Source: Spirodela intermedia (lineage: Eukaryota; Streptophyta; Magnoliopsida; Alismatales; Araceae). Taken from it: 64,000 bases of DNA. Location of the stretch: NCBI GenBank assembly GCA_902729315.2, contig LR746265.1:8241392-8305391 (forward strand). The letters run 5' to 3'. The notes under the pieces were generated by a model. The model had not been told where the DNA came from. It made no database searches and saw only the letters and a program-made list of their open reading frames with translations. The translations under genes were made by a program, and so were the position numbers. Shown here in pieces: positions 33,503 through 45,856 of the stretch. Each line of letters opens with the position of its first letter. The first letter of the stretch is position 1.

Positions 33503-34977
33503 ATGCATGGTAGAAGATCCTTGCATCCAAGGCTAGAAAATCCTTTCATTATTTCATTCAAAAATAAAAATCCAAAAGAAAAATTAATTTTGATGGATCT
33601 TGAAGGAAGTACAGGTCAAATTGAGAACAATCCTATGGCCATGAAAAATCATTATATCCCTGATTCATTTCAAAGAGCATGTAATATTAGAGTCCCATTA
33701 GCACCCACTATTAAATTTGAAATAAATCTAGAAATTTTTCAAATACTCCCTAATTATCATGGATTGCCTTTAGAGGAACCTCATCAGCACTTAGAAAAAT
33801 TTCATATGGTCTGTGATTTAGTTAATCTCCCTCAAGTTACACCGAAAATTATTAAGATGAAATTATTCCCTCATACACTTAGGGACAAAAACTAGTCATT
33901 GGCTATCCACATTAGATAGAGAATTAATTAGCTGGAAAGATATAGAATAGGCCTTTCTTCGAAAATTTTATCCCTTAGGAAAAACTCAAAATATGAGAAA
34001 ACATATGTGGAGTTTTTCTCAAAGACCAGGAAAAACTTTGCATGAGACATGGGAAAAATTCAAAGATTTACTTAGAAAGTGTCCTCATCATGCTATACCC
34101 AAGTGGCAGCTCAATAGAATTTTTTATGATGAATTATTAGAACAAAATAGAAATATGGTTGATTCTATATGTGGAGGAGCTTTTATGGAGAAAACTCTTG
34201 ATGAGATTTACAGTCTTTATGAGAATTTAAGTGAAAATTCTAGAGATCAAGCCTCTTTTGAATTATATGATAGGGATAAGAAGAGAGTAATTTATGAGTT
34301 GCATCATGATGATGATTCTAAACTTAGAAATGAGGTTAATCAAATTAATCAAAGATTAGAAAAAATGATTTACTTATTGACAATATTAGAAAGCCTTTTA
34401 ACCCTCAACTTAATTCGAATAGTACATGTCCTATGTATGGTGAAAATGATTATTCTGAATTTCAATGTTATAATTTAGATCAATCATTTCACCATATGCA
34501 AGAACAAGTGCAAGTAGCTCACGGTTTTAATAGAAATAGGGAACATTTTTCAAATTCTTATAATCCTAATTGGAGGAATAATTTTTCAAAGAGAGACCCA
34601 AATAATATTCAAAATCCATAAGCACTTAGACCCAATTCAAACTCTGAATTTCGTCCAAAACAAGAAAATAGATTTCAGAAAAATCAGCCCTCTCAAACCC
34701 AACCTGATGCTATGGAAATGATGTAGCAAATGAGCCAAATGATGCAACAAACTATGAATCAAATGATGCAACAAATGATGCAGCACCAGAAACAAATTAT
34801 AGAGGCCCTTGGGAATAAGAGAGAAGAGGGACAACTACCTAGTCAGCCCATAGAAAATTCAAAAAACTATCAAACAGTAAGATTTCAGCAAGAAGAGTCT
34901 AGCTGGATAAATTTAGAAAAAAACCCACGAAATGAAAATGTTAGGACAGTGAATATATTGAGTGAGAATATTTTACC
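33503..34977 (+). pseudogene. gag: Gag of E2 (frameshifted)
   Basis: The reading starts at ATG 33503 (MHGRRSLHPRLENP). One extra A in GGACAAAAACTAG near 33890 breaks the frame before SHWLSTLDREL, a TGG to TAG change lies near 33947, and a frame change lies near 34365. The Gag core continues in 33993-34360 (RPGKTLHETWEKFKDLLRKCPHH). The Met/Gln-rich C-terminal part is at 34730-34970. No CCHC knuckle is seen. Length and order match E1, E4 and E5. Confidence 0.78.
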
Positions 34978-36021
34978 TGATCCTTATTTCCAATTATTAG
35001 AAGAAATTGATGATCCATTAGAAGTAAATGAGAATATTAAGGCCAAAAATATAGTAGCAGAAAATTTGAATAAAATCATTTATTGCTCACAATTGATGAA
35101 TGAATATAGTGAGGATGATGAGGAGAAAGAACCCTTAGATGAAGAAACAGCAACTGATCATAGAAAAATCATCCAAATTTTAGTAGAACGGAGTAAGGAC
35201 AGAAATGAAGAAAAATATATTTCAGGTGAGGAAAAATCAATTGATTTGGGAGATGTAGGAGACGAAATTAATAAATCTAATCATAATTTTGCAGCCATGG
35301 ATGTTGATTGTGAGGATGATGATGTATTTCATATCCCAAAATTAAAAGATAGCTCTTGGGAAGATGAAGAACTTGATGAGTTGAGAAACGAAAAGCTAGA
35401 AAAAGAATTGATTCAACTAATGGGAACAAACAAAAATAATATATATGAATATAGAGATAATTTTGGAGGAGAAAATTTGAATTTTACTGAATTCATTAGA
35501 TCTGAGATTAAAGAAGGCAATCCTTCCATCCTTCAAAACCCACAACCCATTAGAATTATTTCTAAGCTTGAAATATTTCACTCCTCGCAAATTGAACAAA
35601 TATGTATGGAAGATAAAAAGGAGCAGGGGAAGATAAAAAGGAGCAGGGGAAGATAAAAGAAGACATTAAGAAATGGGTGAGTGGAAGAATTAGAGATACC
35701 AAGTTAGATGAAAAAAATTTAGATGGGGCAAGAGCTAATTTGAAAATTATATGGCCTGATCACATTTTATGGTTTATTAATAGAAAGTATTTATTAATGA
35801 ATGAGAGCCTAACAAAACAAGATAGAAATAAGGAAAGATTCTTTTCAAAATGGAAATATTATTTTTGGGAAATTTTTGTTAATTTCCATTTTGTTTTGGC
35901 TGAAAGTATGTCAAGGTATATATATGAAGTATATGAATTTATGCTAAATCTGAAAAAGAATATCATGAAGCTTACCTTGGGATACAAATATATTTTGATG
36001 GCCATAGATCATCTTATATGA
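34978..36021 (+). pseudogene. Unidentified acidic reading frame in place of pol (E2)
   Basis: The best copy of the frame that follows Gag in E1, E2 and E4. It continues the 308-codon frame 34730-35656 and then 35677-36021 after a short duplication (AAAAGGAGCAGGGGAAGAT twice, 35627-35656) that causes a frameshift. It is acidic in the middle (MDVDCEDDDV, DSSWEDEELDELR) and basic/aromatic at the end (KERFFSKWKYYFWEIF). No catalytic motif of pol is present. The point of divergence from E5 is just after ILPDP. It could be a captured gene or a strongly diverged element protein; I cannot choose. Confidence 0.6.
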
Positions 36022-37602
36022 TATAAGAGTTGTCCAGCTAGAGACATTAAATTCAACGCTGCATGGGAGGCAACCCATAGTTTTTATTTCATTCTGTTTG
36101 ATTTTTTTTAAGCTTTGTTTTTCTTAGAATTTTGCAGTACTTGTTTCTATATTTGTTTTTTTTCGAAAAAGTGCAGGAGGAGGAGTGTAGGATGAAGTGG
36201 AAAATTAAAAATAAGGTTGAGGTGATGTCTTTCTGAGCTTCATCATTTATGAAAATATTTTTAACGCTTAACTTTACAGATATGCATGCTTCACTTGAAA
36301 ATTATATTTTCTGCATATTCTATTTCGAGTTTTTTGTGTCATTGAGGACAATGTCATTTTTAAGTTGGGGGGTGAAGTATTCATTATTAATTTATGCTGT
36401 AGGACGATTAAGAACATGTGTTTGCATTTTATTCAACTTAGAACGGCAACTAAAAAATAAAAATAAAATAAAATTCAGAAAAATTGCAACATCTATTTTC
36501 TGATTTTCTGTCAGAAACAACAGACTGTCAAAAACAGCAGACAAAAAACAGCCCCAAATTTGAAATTCTAGAAGACCTTTTTCTCACATTTCAATCCCCT
36601 AGATATATATTACTAAAATTCGAAATTACAACTATAAAGAAGATAGTTTTGATTTATTTTTGACAAATTTATTGCTGCTAAAAATAGAACTTAAAATAGA
36701 AAATGGAATTGTCAAAACTATCTAATTTACAAATTCCTTACATCATATTACATGCATGAAAAATTAAATCAATTAGATTGATTGATATCAAAAGATACTA
36801 GGAAGATTATTATTGAGTCAAAAGAATGATCTAGTAGCATAAAATGTTGGAATACTCCTTGGATACATGATAGATAACATGGATTTGATTTTACAGATTT
36901 TCACTTCATGATTTTGATGGATAGTATTTACTTGATGTGAAAATTTGATTGATCATTTGAGTTTAATGGAGATTTTTGCACCCTGATCTATAGGACTTGT
37001 GAGGAGAAATCACTTATTGCAAAAAAAAAAAAAAAAAAGAGAGCAATGTGAAAAATCTAGAAACGAAGAGTACACATGGAGGGTGTGAGACATCATTCTC
37101 ATTGTCGAAAATCGTGCATAGAAAAACACTTGCTGAAAAATAAGTGGATAAAGTGAAAGCCCTAAAAATGAAGAGTACACATAGAGGGTGTGAGACATCA
37201 TTCTTATTGTCGAAATTTGTCTACAGGAAAAGCTACTTATCCACTATTTATTAAAAAAAAAAAAAGGATGAAATATAGTGTAAACTTAAAAAATCAAGTC
37301 ATAGAAAAGGGAAATGTAAGATCAATATTATTCTTGGATGAGTATTGATAATTGGAACATCTTGTAAATACATCTATAAGTGAAGAAGTGATAAAGAAGT
37401 GAAGTCTAGATTGTTATTCCAAGGAGTGTTTAAACATTTAAGTGCTTGACATCATTCTTATATACTTGATATAAGAATCCAAAGTGTTTAAAGGTACATC
37501 ATTTCTAATTATATATTTTTTTTCTGTATTGAAATATGATGTTTGAGATTTGTAAAATTTTATTTTCGTAATTCTATTGCTAAGGGACTAGTAATGATTT
37601 AA
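36022..37602 (+). other. 3' non-coding region of E2
   Basis: Same content as in E1: GGGAGGCAACCCAT near 36067, CATTGAGGACAATGT near 36342, an internal AAGTTGGGGGGTG near 36362 that could act as a second plus-strand primer, a poly(A) run at 37021-37038, and two copies of a roughly 105-bp block (near 37068 and 37170). No gene is supported. Confidence 0.6.
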
Positions 37603-37613
37603 GTTGGGGGGTG
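37603..37613 (+). other. Polypurine tract of E2
   Basis: GTTGGGGGGTG directly precedes the 3' LTR start. Confidence 0.7.
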
Positions 37614-39237
37614 TGATAAGTCTTCATTATCATGAGTTAATAATTAGTAAATAATATAGTTTTAGTCTTAACTCATGATAAATAGACTTATATTTGTGTT
37701 AAAGAATGATGTTTGGTCTTCAATTAATTAACGTGAATTTTTGGGTAATTATGTGATTTTATATGATTTTTATAGTCCTACTTTTGAGATAAATGAAGAA
37801 CAAGAAATAAAAATAAAAAATATTGCAAAATAGGGGGGACCTGCCACCCAGCTGGGACCGCGAGCGGGTCGGAAGCACAGTCAGGGAGTAGCCGCGAGCA
37901 GGGGCTCGAGCGGCTTAGCTAGGACCGACAGAGGCACTCCCTTTCCATGTCACTGGTGGCCAGCCGGCTGTGGGGCAAGGAGCGGTCGTACACGCGAGAG
38001 AAGGGACTTTGCTTGCAAAGTTAACATTACTATATATTTGCCTGAAAAATTGACGCACAACTGATGTGGGACTAAACCCGCATCACACCTTCCTCACAGG
38101 CCGGCAATTGATGTGGGTTTGAATCCTTCCAAAGTCAAAATTCATATATTTTTATTTGATTATCGTGACTTTCCTGCAGATCATCGATGAAGGATTAAGC
38201 AACGAGAATCACTAGATCATTGGCGAAAATCTCGTCAACTCGATTCGCGGAGCATTGCTACTAAAATTGCCGAATGATTCGCGATAAAAGGATTGCAAAT
38301 CCATCGAGTAAATCATCTCTGATTGATCAACGAATAAGCCATCGTCGGGAAGAGGACGATCCGCCGAGAGACCAGTCGCCACCTCCTGAGAGCGTACTAG
38401 ATGCGATGAAGAGCCTCCTCTTGCTGCGCGGACCTGAGGATGAAACTCCCTGACACGCGCCCCACCTCCATCCAGCTCCTCTTCGTCGGGTGACAGCTGC
38501 CGGAGAGCCATAAAGTTGCTGTTTTTCTGCTCCGCCAGGTGACAGCTGCCAGAGACGATTCGACGACCCACTTCATTGATCTCTAGACTTCGCGAGAAGA
38601 TCTAGAGATTGCCCACGTCGTCTTTGTCCAAGGAGAGCCTTCGAGGCCGTGGACACTACACGACGATCCTCCCAAACGCTCAGGATTCCAGTGCATTGCC
38701 GACGCATCGCCGTCGCGACGCCGGAACTCTGTTTTCCTGCTTTCAATTTAATTTACGCTTCATTTAGTGATACTTTGCGTGATTTTAATTTACCAAACTA
38801 TACTTCGTTCAATTACGATTCTTCCGGTTTTTACAGATCTTAATTTGATTAATTAAGTCGTCTGTAATCGCTTATGTAAGAATTGTTGGGCGAAACTCTG
38901 TTTTCGCCTGATTCGCATTCACCGGGTGCTGACATCATCCTAACGTCCGCACCCTTATTTTCTTTTTTTCGTGAATTTTAAATATATTTCCTTTTTATTT
39001 CCTAGTGTAAAATTTGTAAGAAAATCATATTCATTGAGAAAAATTCTGAATAATTACCAGATATTATATTACATCCCTGTGATCGACTTGGAAAATTACC
39101 GCTATGTTTGGAATTTTTATTGAATTATAATTAATATATTTATTTAGAAATACTTCTAAATATCTGAAAATTTCTATTTTCTAGTTTTATAAATTTTATA
39201 TTTGTGTGATTTAATATACAACGAGTGAGTCACGTTA
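37614..39237 (+). repeat. 3' LTR of E2
   Basis: 1624 bp, TGATAAGTC to GTCACGTTA. It differs from the 5' LTR at many scattered sites and lacks a stretch at GACAGAGGCACTCCC near 37930. Confidence 0.9.
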
Positions 39238-40549
39238 CCTTCCACATCACCGATGGCTAGCCGGCTATGAGGCAAGGAGTGGTCATACATGTGAGAGAAG
39301 AGAATTTGTTTAGAAAATTAACATTACTATATATTTGCCCGAAAAATCGGCACACAACTGATGTGGGACTAAACCCGCGTCACACCTTCCTCAGAAGAGG
39401 CGGGCGACCGGCGCGGGTTTGAATCCTCTCAGAGTCAAAATTCATATATTTTTATCTAATTATCACAACTTTCCTGCATATTGCTAGTGAAGGATTTAAG
39501 CAACGAGAATCGCTGGATCATCGGCAAAAATCTCGTCAACGCGATTCGCGGAGCATTGCTACTAAAATTGCTAAACGATTCACGATAAAAGGATCGCAAA
39601 TCCATCGAGTAAATCATCTCTGATTGATCGACGAACAAGCCGTCGTCGGGAAGAGGACGGTCCGCCAGGAGACCAGTCGCCACCACCTCAGAGAGTACCA
39701 GATGTGATGAAGAGCCTCCTCTTGTTGCGCGGACCTGAGGATGAAGCTCCTTGACATGCACCCCACCTCCATCCAGCTCCTCTTCGTCGGGTGACAGCCG
39801 CTAAAGAGCCGCAAAGTCGCCGTTTTTCTGCTCCACCGGGTGACACCTGCCGGAGACGATTTGACAACCCACTTCATTGATCTCTAGACTTTGCGAGAAG
39901 ATCTAGAGATTACCCACGTCGTCTTTGTCCAAGGAGAGCCTTCGAGGCCGTGCACACTACACGACGATCCTCTCGAACGCTTAGGATTCTGATGCATCGC
40001 CGGTGCATCGCCGGTGCATCGCTGTCGCGACGCCGGAACTCTGTTTTCCTGCTTTCAATTTAATTTACGCTTTATTTAGTGATATCTTGTGTGATTTTAA
40101 TTTACCAAACTATACTTCATTCAATTACGATTCTTCTGGCTTTTACAGATCTTAATTTGATTAATTAAGTCGTTTGTAATCGCTTATGTAAGAATCACCG
40201 AGCGGAACTCTGTTTCCACCTGATTCGCGTTCGCCGGGCGCTGACGTCATCCTAACGTCCGCACCCTTATTTCCTTTTTTTCATGAATTTTAAATATATT
40301 TCCTTTTTATTTCCTAGTATAAATTTCATAAGAAAACCATATTCATTGAGAAAAATTTTGAATAATTACCAGATATTATATTACATCCTTGTGATCGACT
40401 TGGAAAATTACCGCTATTTTTGGAATTTTTATTGAATTATAATTGATATATTTATTTAGAAATACTTCTAAATATCTAAAAAATTGTATTTTTTAGTTTT
40501 ATAAATTTTATATTTGCGTGATTTAATATAGAACGACTAAGTCACGTCA
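39238..40549 (+). mobile_element. Solo A LTR L9, right part
   Basis: It continues L9 after E2 (CCTTCCACATCACCG to GTCACGTCA). A short duplication GCATCGCCGGT occurs near 39994-40020. Confidence 0.88.
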
Positions 40550-40850
40550 CCCACCTCTTTCAGCTGATGTCGAGCCCTCATCTACCGGCCCCTTCTTTGA
40601 GAGAGTTTGCCATGGAGTCCACTCCCCCCATTTTACCACCTGGTTGGCATGAGCGAGTTGAGGAGATTCTTCGGGAGGTAATTGATTTTATAGGGGACGG
40701 AGTTTCGCAGAGATTCCTAGTATGTTGGCAGGGTTGCCCATCAGAGGACGATGCTTGGATTTCAGAGGCAAACCTAGAGCGACTACGACCAGACCTACTG
40801 GAGCCCCTACCTTACCCACTTGCCAACTCATCAAAGTCGAGTTCTTTCGA
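40550..40850 (+). pseudogene. pol: Integrase C-terminus and chromodomain of B1
   Basis: A chromodomain follows a Pro/Ser-rich linker (WHERVEEILREVIDFI, then RFLVCWQGCPSEDDAWISEANL). In chromoviruses this module is thought to guide integration to particular chromatin. The open part at 40567-40875 has no stop before the polypurine tract, so this stretch is better kept than the rest of pol. It joins the sequence ending at 31312 once L9 is removed. Confidence 0.85.
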
Positions 40851-40862
40851 CCTCGGGAGGAT
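40851..40862 (+). other. Polypurine tract of B1
   Basis: CCTCGGGAGGAT precedes the TGATGGCAAG start of the 3' LTR. Confidence 0.65.
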
Positions 40863-42900
40863 TGATGGCAAGTGAGACCCATCTCCATCAGCTTAGGAGA
40901 CACCGACAGTCTGAGTTCAGCCCGATCGATGTGCGTAGACGAAGGAGCCTGGCTTTCGTTACACAGCCTAGCCCTTTGGGACAACAACATTCCACCTCCA
41001 TGACGATGACGACGAGCTCGAGCTCACCCGTATCTTTCTTTGTACTTTCACGTTGACTTGTTGGGCCTCGCATTTGTGTGTTAGCAGGCCCAATTCTATG
41101 TGTGTGTGTTGTTGTTTGTCTCCTTTTCTTTAGGGTTTTATTGGGTCTCTCTTTGAGACCCAATTAAAACCCTAGGGGGGGGGGACCATGTGTCTTTCTT
41201 TTTGGGCCTCTTTTGGGGCTTATTTGGGTCTTCATTTGAGGCCCACTTAAGCACCATAAGAGGGCCCTCCTCTTTCTCCTTATAAGGGAGCTTATTGGGT
41301 CTCTCTTTAAGAGCCTTTGTGGCTTATGGGCTTGAGGGCCTCAAGTGGGCCCACCTCCCCTTAGCCCACTTGTGGGCCCCCATATAAAGAGAGGTAGGAC
41401 CCCCCCTCAAAGAGTGCCGTATTTTTGAGAGAAATTATCATTTTGTGAGTACTTTCTCCGTGATCTAGGATAGGGAGGGAAGGAGGAAGAGGAAGGCTGT
41501 CGATACCCCCATTGAGGACTTCGTTCCTCTGTGACACTATTGCCCGAGAAGTCCCGCCGCTGCCTGAGACCACTGCCGCCACCAGCCATCTCATTGTTGC
41601 CAGGAGCTCGCCGCGATCATCAGATGAAACGATCGCGGTTGCCGCTGCAGTCGCCATCGCCTCTGCTGGAACCCTGTCATGCCGTCGTGACAAAAGGGGC
41701 TCGCTTCGCCTCGCTACAAGCCATCACCGAGCACTCCGCCGGAGTCTCTCAACTCCTGGTTTGACTGCCACCTTTTCCTCCGGAACTCAACCATAAACTT
41801 GCTGGAGCCACCCTCCGCCGCTCCACCCAGTCGCTGGCTGTTCACCGACAAACGCTGACCTGCCGCCGATGTCAGAAGAGACCCTGCAGCCGTGCCGACG
41901 AGCCAGAACCAGTCCAAGCTCTGCACAGGCCCCCACCAGAGTTTCCCGATGCTCCGCCGCTGTCACGCCATTTCCGGTGCCACTTAGACCAGGAGAGCTC
42001 AACCCTCCCTAGTATCGTCGGCCGGATCATCTCTTCTCTACTCTACTTCCCGGTGTTGTCAGAGAGGCCGATCCTTCTGGCGATGGTTGGGTTTCCACCC
42101 CAACTGCCGACGCTCGGTCTACCCGCTGAAGTGCTGCTGACACTTAGCATTCCCACTGAAGCGCCGCAGACGCTCGGCACTCTCGCCGAAGCGCCATAGA
42201 TGCTCGGCCTTCTCACCGAAGTGCTGCCGCCGCGCACGCCCCACACGCCGGCTCCTGTGTACCCTAAGGCCTCCGCACGGCTTGTCTCCCGCACCCGCTA
42301 GCGTGCCCTTCGGCCCACCAGCAAGCCCACACCCACACCGACTATGCCACGCCCTAAGACGACAACTTTTGTGACTCTTGACCAAGACTGACCGTCGATG
42401 CTGAGCATTGCTCTTCACCGGATGTCCCTGCCTTCGTCAGATCTCCGCTCCGTCATGACCTGCCAAGCTATGCAACCCTGAAGGTTAGCTTTGTACCCTT
42501 TCTTACTTAAGTTTAATTATCTTTCGAAGGATTTTCTCGACTCATCTCTACTGCCATTAGGAGCACGTAGATAGGATAGGACAGGTTATCAGATCGTGAC
42601 TTCCGAAACTGCACCAGACTCATCACAATTCGTGAGCTGCAGCCCTAGGCTACTTCATGACGATAGTTCTACCATCTGTTCGGATGTGGACCAAGAGGGC
42701 CTCTCATTTATCATCGTCAATTGTTTCCCCAAGTTGTCCTAGGTTGATCACGCATATTGGTATGCCTGGCTATGCTTAGGTTACGTGCCCAGACCTAGAG
42801 TCTAGGGTCCCAACATTCTAATCAGATCAGTTCGACTGCCCATCTCGGGTTTGGAGTTTCATTATTCAGGTACAGGGGGTTCTTGCCCTGCCCTACATCA
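40863..42900 (+). repeat. 3' LTR of B1
   Basis: 2038 bp, TGATGGCAAGTG to CTACATCA. It is colinear with the 5' LTR apart from small indels, including a shorter G run at 41175-41184 and a loss near 41310. Confidence 0.9.
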
Positions 42901-43888
42901 CGGAGTATTGCTACTAAAATTGTTGAACGATTCGCGATAAAAGGATTGTGAATCTATCGAGTAAATCATCTCTGATTGATTGACGAACAAGCCGTCATCG
43001 AGAAGAGGACAATCCGTCGGGAGATGAGTTGCCACCTCTTGAGAGTGTACTGGATGCGATGAAGAGCCTCTTCTTGCAATGCAAACCTGAGGATGAAGCT
43101 CCCTAACACACGCCCCACCTCCATCCAACTCCTCTTCGTTAGGTGACAGCTGCCAGAGAGCCGCAAAGTCGTTGTTTTTCTGCTCTGTCGGGTGACAGCT
43201 GCCGAAGATGACTCAACGACCCATTTCATTAATCTCTAGACTTTGCGAGAAGATCTAGAGATTGCCCACGTCGTCTTCATCCAAGGAGAGCCTTTGAGGC
43301 TATGAACACTGCATGACGATCCTCCCGAATGCTTAGGATTCCAGTACATCACTGATGCATCACTGTCGCGACGCTAGAACTCTTTTTTCTTACTTTCAAC
43401 TTACTTTACGCTTCATTTAGTGATAATCTTTGTGATTTTAATTTACCAAAATATACTTTGTTCTATTACGATTCTTCTGACTTTTATAGATCTTAATTTG
43501 ATTAATTAAATCATCTATAATTGCTTACGTAAGAACCATCAGGTGGAACTCTATTTTTGCCCGATTTGCGTTCATCAGGAGCTGACGTCATTCTGATGTT
43601 TGCACCCTTATTTCCCTTTTTCATGAATTTTAAATATATTTCCTTTTCATTTCTTAGTATATAATTCATAGAAAATCGTATTCATTGAGAAAAATTTTGA
43701 ATAATTACCAAATATTATATTACATCTTTGTGATTGACCTGGAAAATTACCATTATTTTTGGAAGTTTTATTGAATTATAATTGATATATTTATTTAGAA
43801 ATACTTTTAAATATTTGAAAATTCATATTTTCTAGTTTTATAAATTTTAGATTTGCATAATTTAATATACAACGACTGAGTCACATCA
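42901..43888 (+). mobile_element. Solo A LTR L8, right part
   Basis: It resumes L8 after B1 (CGGAGTATTGCTAC to GAGTCACATCA). The first five bases are the B1 target duplication. Confidence 0.87.
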
Positions 43889-44639
43889 CATACCTCAACT
43901 TGACAATTGGCTTGGGGATGATATGGAGTGGTCATCTTGTGTTGGACTCCATATCTCTTCAACAAACTCTTGAAGTAAGAGTTGTTGAGTGTGACCCTCA
44001 TCACTCAAAATTATCTAGGACATTTAAATTGTGAGAAAATAGTCTACTCTAGAAATTTAATGACAATCTTATGATCATTAGTCTTAGTAGGGATAGCCTC
44101 TACCCATCTAGATATACAATCGACTACCATCAATATATATTCATTTTCCCTTGATGGAGGAAATGGTCCCATAAAATCTATTCTCTATAAATTAAAGATC
44201 TCTACCTCAATGATAGGTTGCGAAGACATTGAATCTCTTTTGTCTATATTCCTTGTAGCTTGACACTTCAAACATTGCTGAACATATTTACATGAATCTT
44301 TAAACAAAGATGGCCAACAAAATCCAGCTTGAAGTACCTTCATTGACGTGATTTTAGAAGAATAATGACCACCATAGGATGAAGAGTGACAAAAATTAAA
44401 ATACTTCTTTGTTCCTCTTCAGGCACATATCTCCTATAAATGTAATCAACTCTCAAATGAAATAATTCAGGTTCTTCTAACTAAATTGATCAATATTTCT
44501 GAAAAACATTTTTCTTACAACATAATTCCATTTATTTGAAAGTTGACCACTAGCTAGATAATTTACAATGTGTGCATACGATGGTGGCCTACTAAGTTAA
44601 ACACAGTATGTGTTTCGACCTTCAGATTTCATATTTATA
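43889..44639 (-). pseudogene. pol: Family C integrase N-terminus and core (fragment 2b)
   Basis: On the minus strand it gives a linker resembling the post-RNase H region (AHIVNYLASGQL), then a zinc-binding half with CLKCQAT. The core follows: RIDFMGPFPPSRENEYILMVVDCISRWVEAI, then YGVQHKMTTPYHPQANCQVEV. Several stops interrupt it. It continues into fragment 3 at 25595 when L8 and B1 are removed. Confidence 0.82.
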
Positions 44640-45052
44640 ATCTTATTTTCGCAATCAAATTTGCTTTGGCTGTGACAAGAAATGAGCATCCTAATATGAT
44701 TGTTGCATGAGTAAGATCATCTAAAATAGGAATATCTAAAATCAGAAAATCTACTAGAAATCTACATCCTTTAATATGGATAATGACATATTCTAGAAGA
44801 CTCCTAGGTGTTTTAATAGATCTATCAGCTAGCCAAAGTTCCATTAAAGTTGGTTTTACTTCTCCTAATTCGAAATTTTCAAAAACAGCCAAAGGTAATA
44901 AATTAACACTTGCTCCCAAATCTAAGAGCACATTTCTAAATGTAGTTTCACCCACTTTAGATGAGATAAGAGTTGCTCCTAGATCCTTACATTTTCTAGG
45001 CAAAGAATGAGAAATAATGGCACTAACTTTTTGGATAAAGATATCTTCCAAG
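44640..45052 (-). pseudogene. pol: Family C protease region (fragment 2a)
   Basis: An uninterrupted minus-strand stretch with PRKCKDLGA, NVLLDLGASVNLLP (the Asp-containing active-site region in the Athila form) and PTLMELWLADRSIKTP. It ends with ILGCSFLVTAKANL, the usual link to reverse transcriptase. The reverse transcriptase and RNase H that should follow are absent: integrase-side sequence begins within about 50 bp. Confidence 0.82.
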
Positions 45053-45856
45053 GTGACCTGAGGATGAAGCTCCCTGACACGCGCCCCATCCAGCCCCTCT
45101 CTGTCAGGTGACAGCCGCCGGAGAGCTGCAAAGTTGCCGTTTTTCCGCTCCGCCGGGTGACAGCCACCGGAGACGATTCGACGACCCACTTCATTGATCT
45201 CTTGACTTCACGAGAAGATCTAGAGATTGCCCACGTCATCTTTGTCCAAAGAGAGCCTTCGAGGCCGTGGACACTACATGACGATCCTTCCGAACGCTCA
45301 GGATTCCAGTGCATCGCCGACGCATCGCCGTCGCGACGCCGGAACTCTGTTTTCCTGCTTTCAATTTAATTTACGTTTCATTTAGTGATACTTTGCGTGA
45401 TTTTAATTTACCAAACTATACTTCGTTCAATTACGATTCTTCCGGCTTTTACAAATCTTAATTTGATTAATTAAGTCATCTGTAATCCCTTACGTAAGAA
45501 TCACCGAGCGGAACTCTGTTTTCGCCTGATTCATGTTCGCTAGGCGCTGACATTATCCTGACATCCGCACCTTTATTTCCTTTTTTTTTATGAATTTTAA
45601 ATATATTTCCTTTTTATTTCCTAGTATAAAATTTGTAAGAAAATCGTATTCATTGAGAAAAACTCTGAATAATTACCAGATATTATATTACATCCCTGTG
45701 ATCGATCTGGAAAATTACCGCTATGTTTGGAATTTTTATTGAATTATAATTAATATATTTATTTAGAAATATTTCTAAATATCCAAAAATTCGTATTTTC
45801 TAGTTTTATAAATTCTATATTTGCGTGATTTAATATACAACGACTGAGTCACGTCA
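45053..45856 (+). mobile_element. Left-truncated A LTR L10 in family C
   Basis: It starts inside the LTR at TGACCTGAGGATG and ends at GTCACGTCA. C gag resumes at 45857. The missing left half and the missing C sequence between protease and Gag suggest a deletion through this insertion. Confidence 0.85.

Larger units (their letters stand above)
31655..39237 (+). mobile_element. Complete family A element E2 (non-autonomous, pol replaced)
   Basis: A 7.58-kb element with both LTRs (31655-33289, 37614-39237), primer site, Gag, an uncharacterised acidic frame and a polypurine tract. It is inserted in L9 with flanks CCTTT and CCTTC, one transition apart. No protease, reverse transcriptase, RNase H or integrase is visible between Gag and the 3' region. 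It is the reference copy for the A family here and the innermost layer of the nest. Confidence 0.92.
26210..42900 (+). mobile_element. Family B chromovirus element B1 (complete ends, RT missing, split by A insertions)
   Basis: A Ty3/gypsy chromovirus with 5' LTR (26210-28227), tRNA-iMet primer site (28231-28242), broken gag, protease, integrase, chromodomain, polypurine tract (40851-40862) and 3' LTR (40863-42900). The flanks are TAGAG and CGGAG, differing by two transitions. Without the nested A block (31313-40549) its own length is about 7.4 kb. Reverse transcriptase and RNase H are absent, with the same junction as B2, so this copy descends from a deletion derivative that still moved. Confidence 0.9.
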
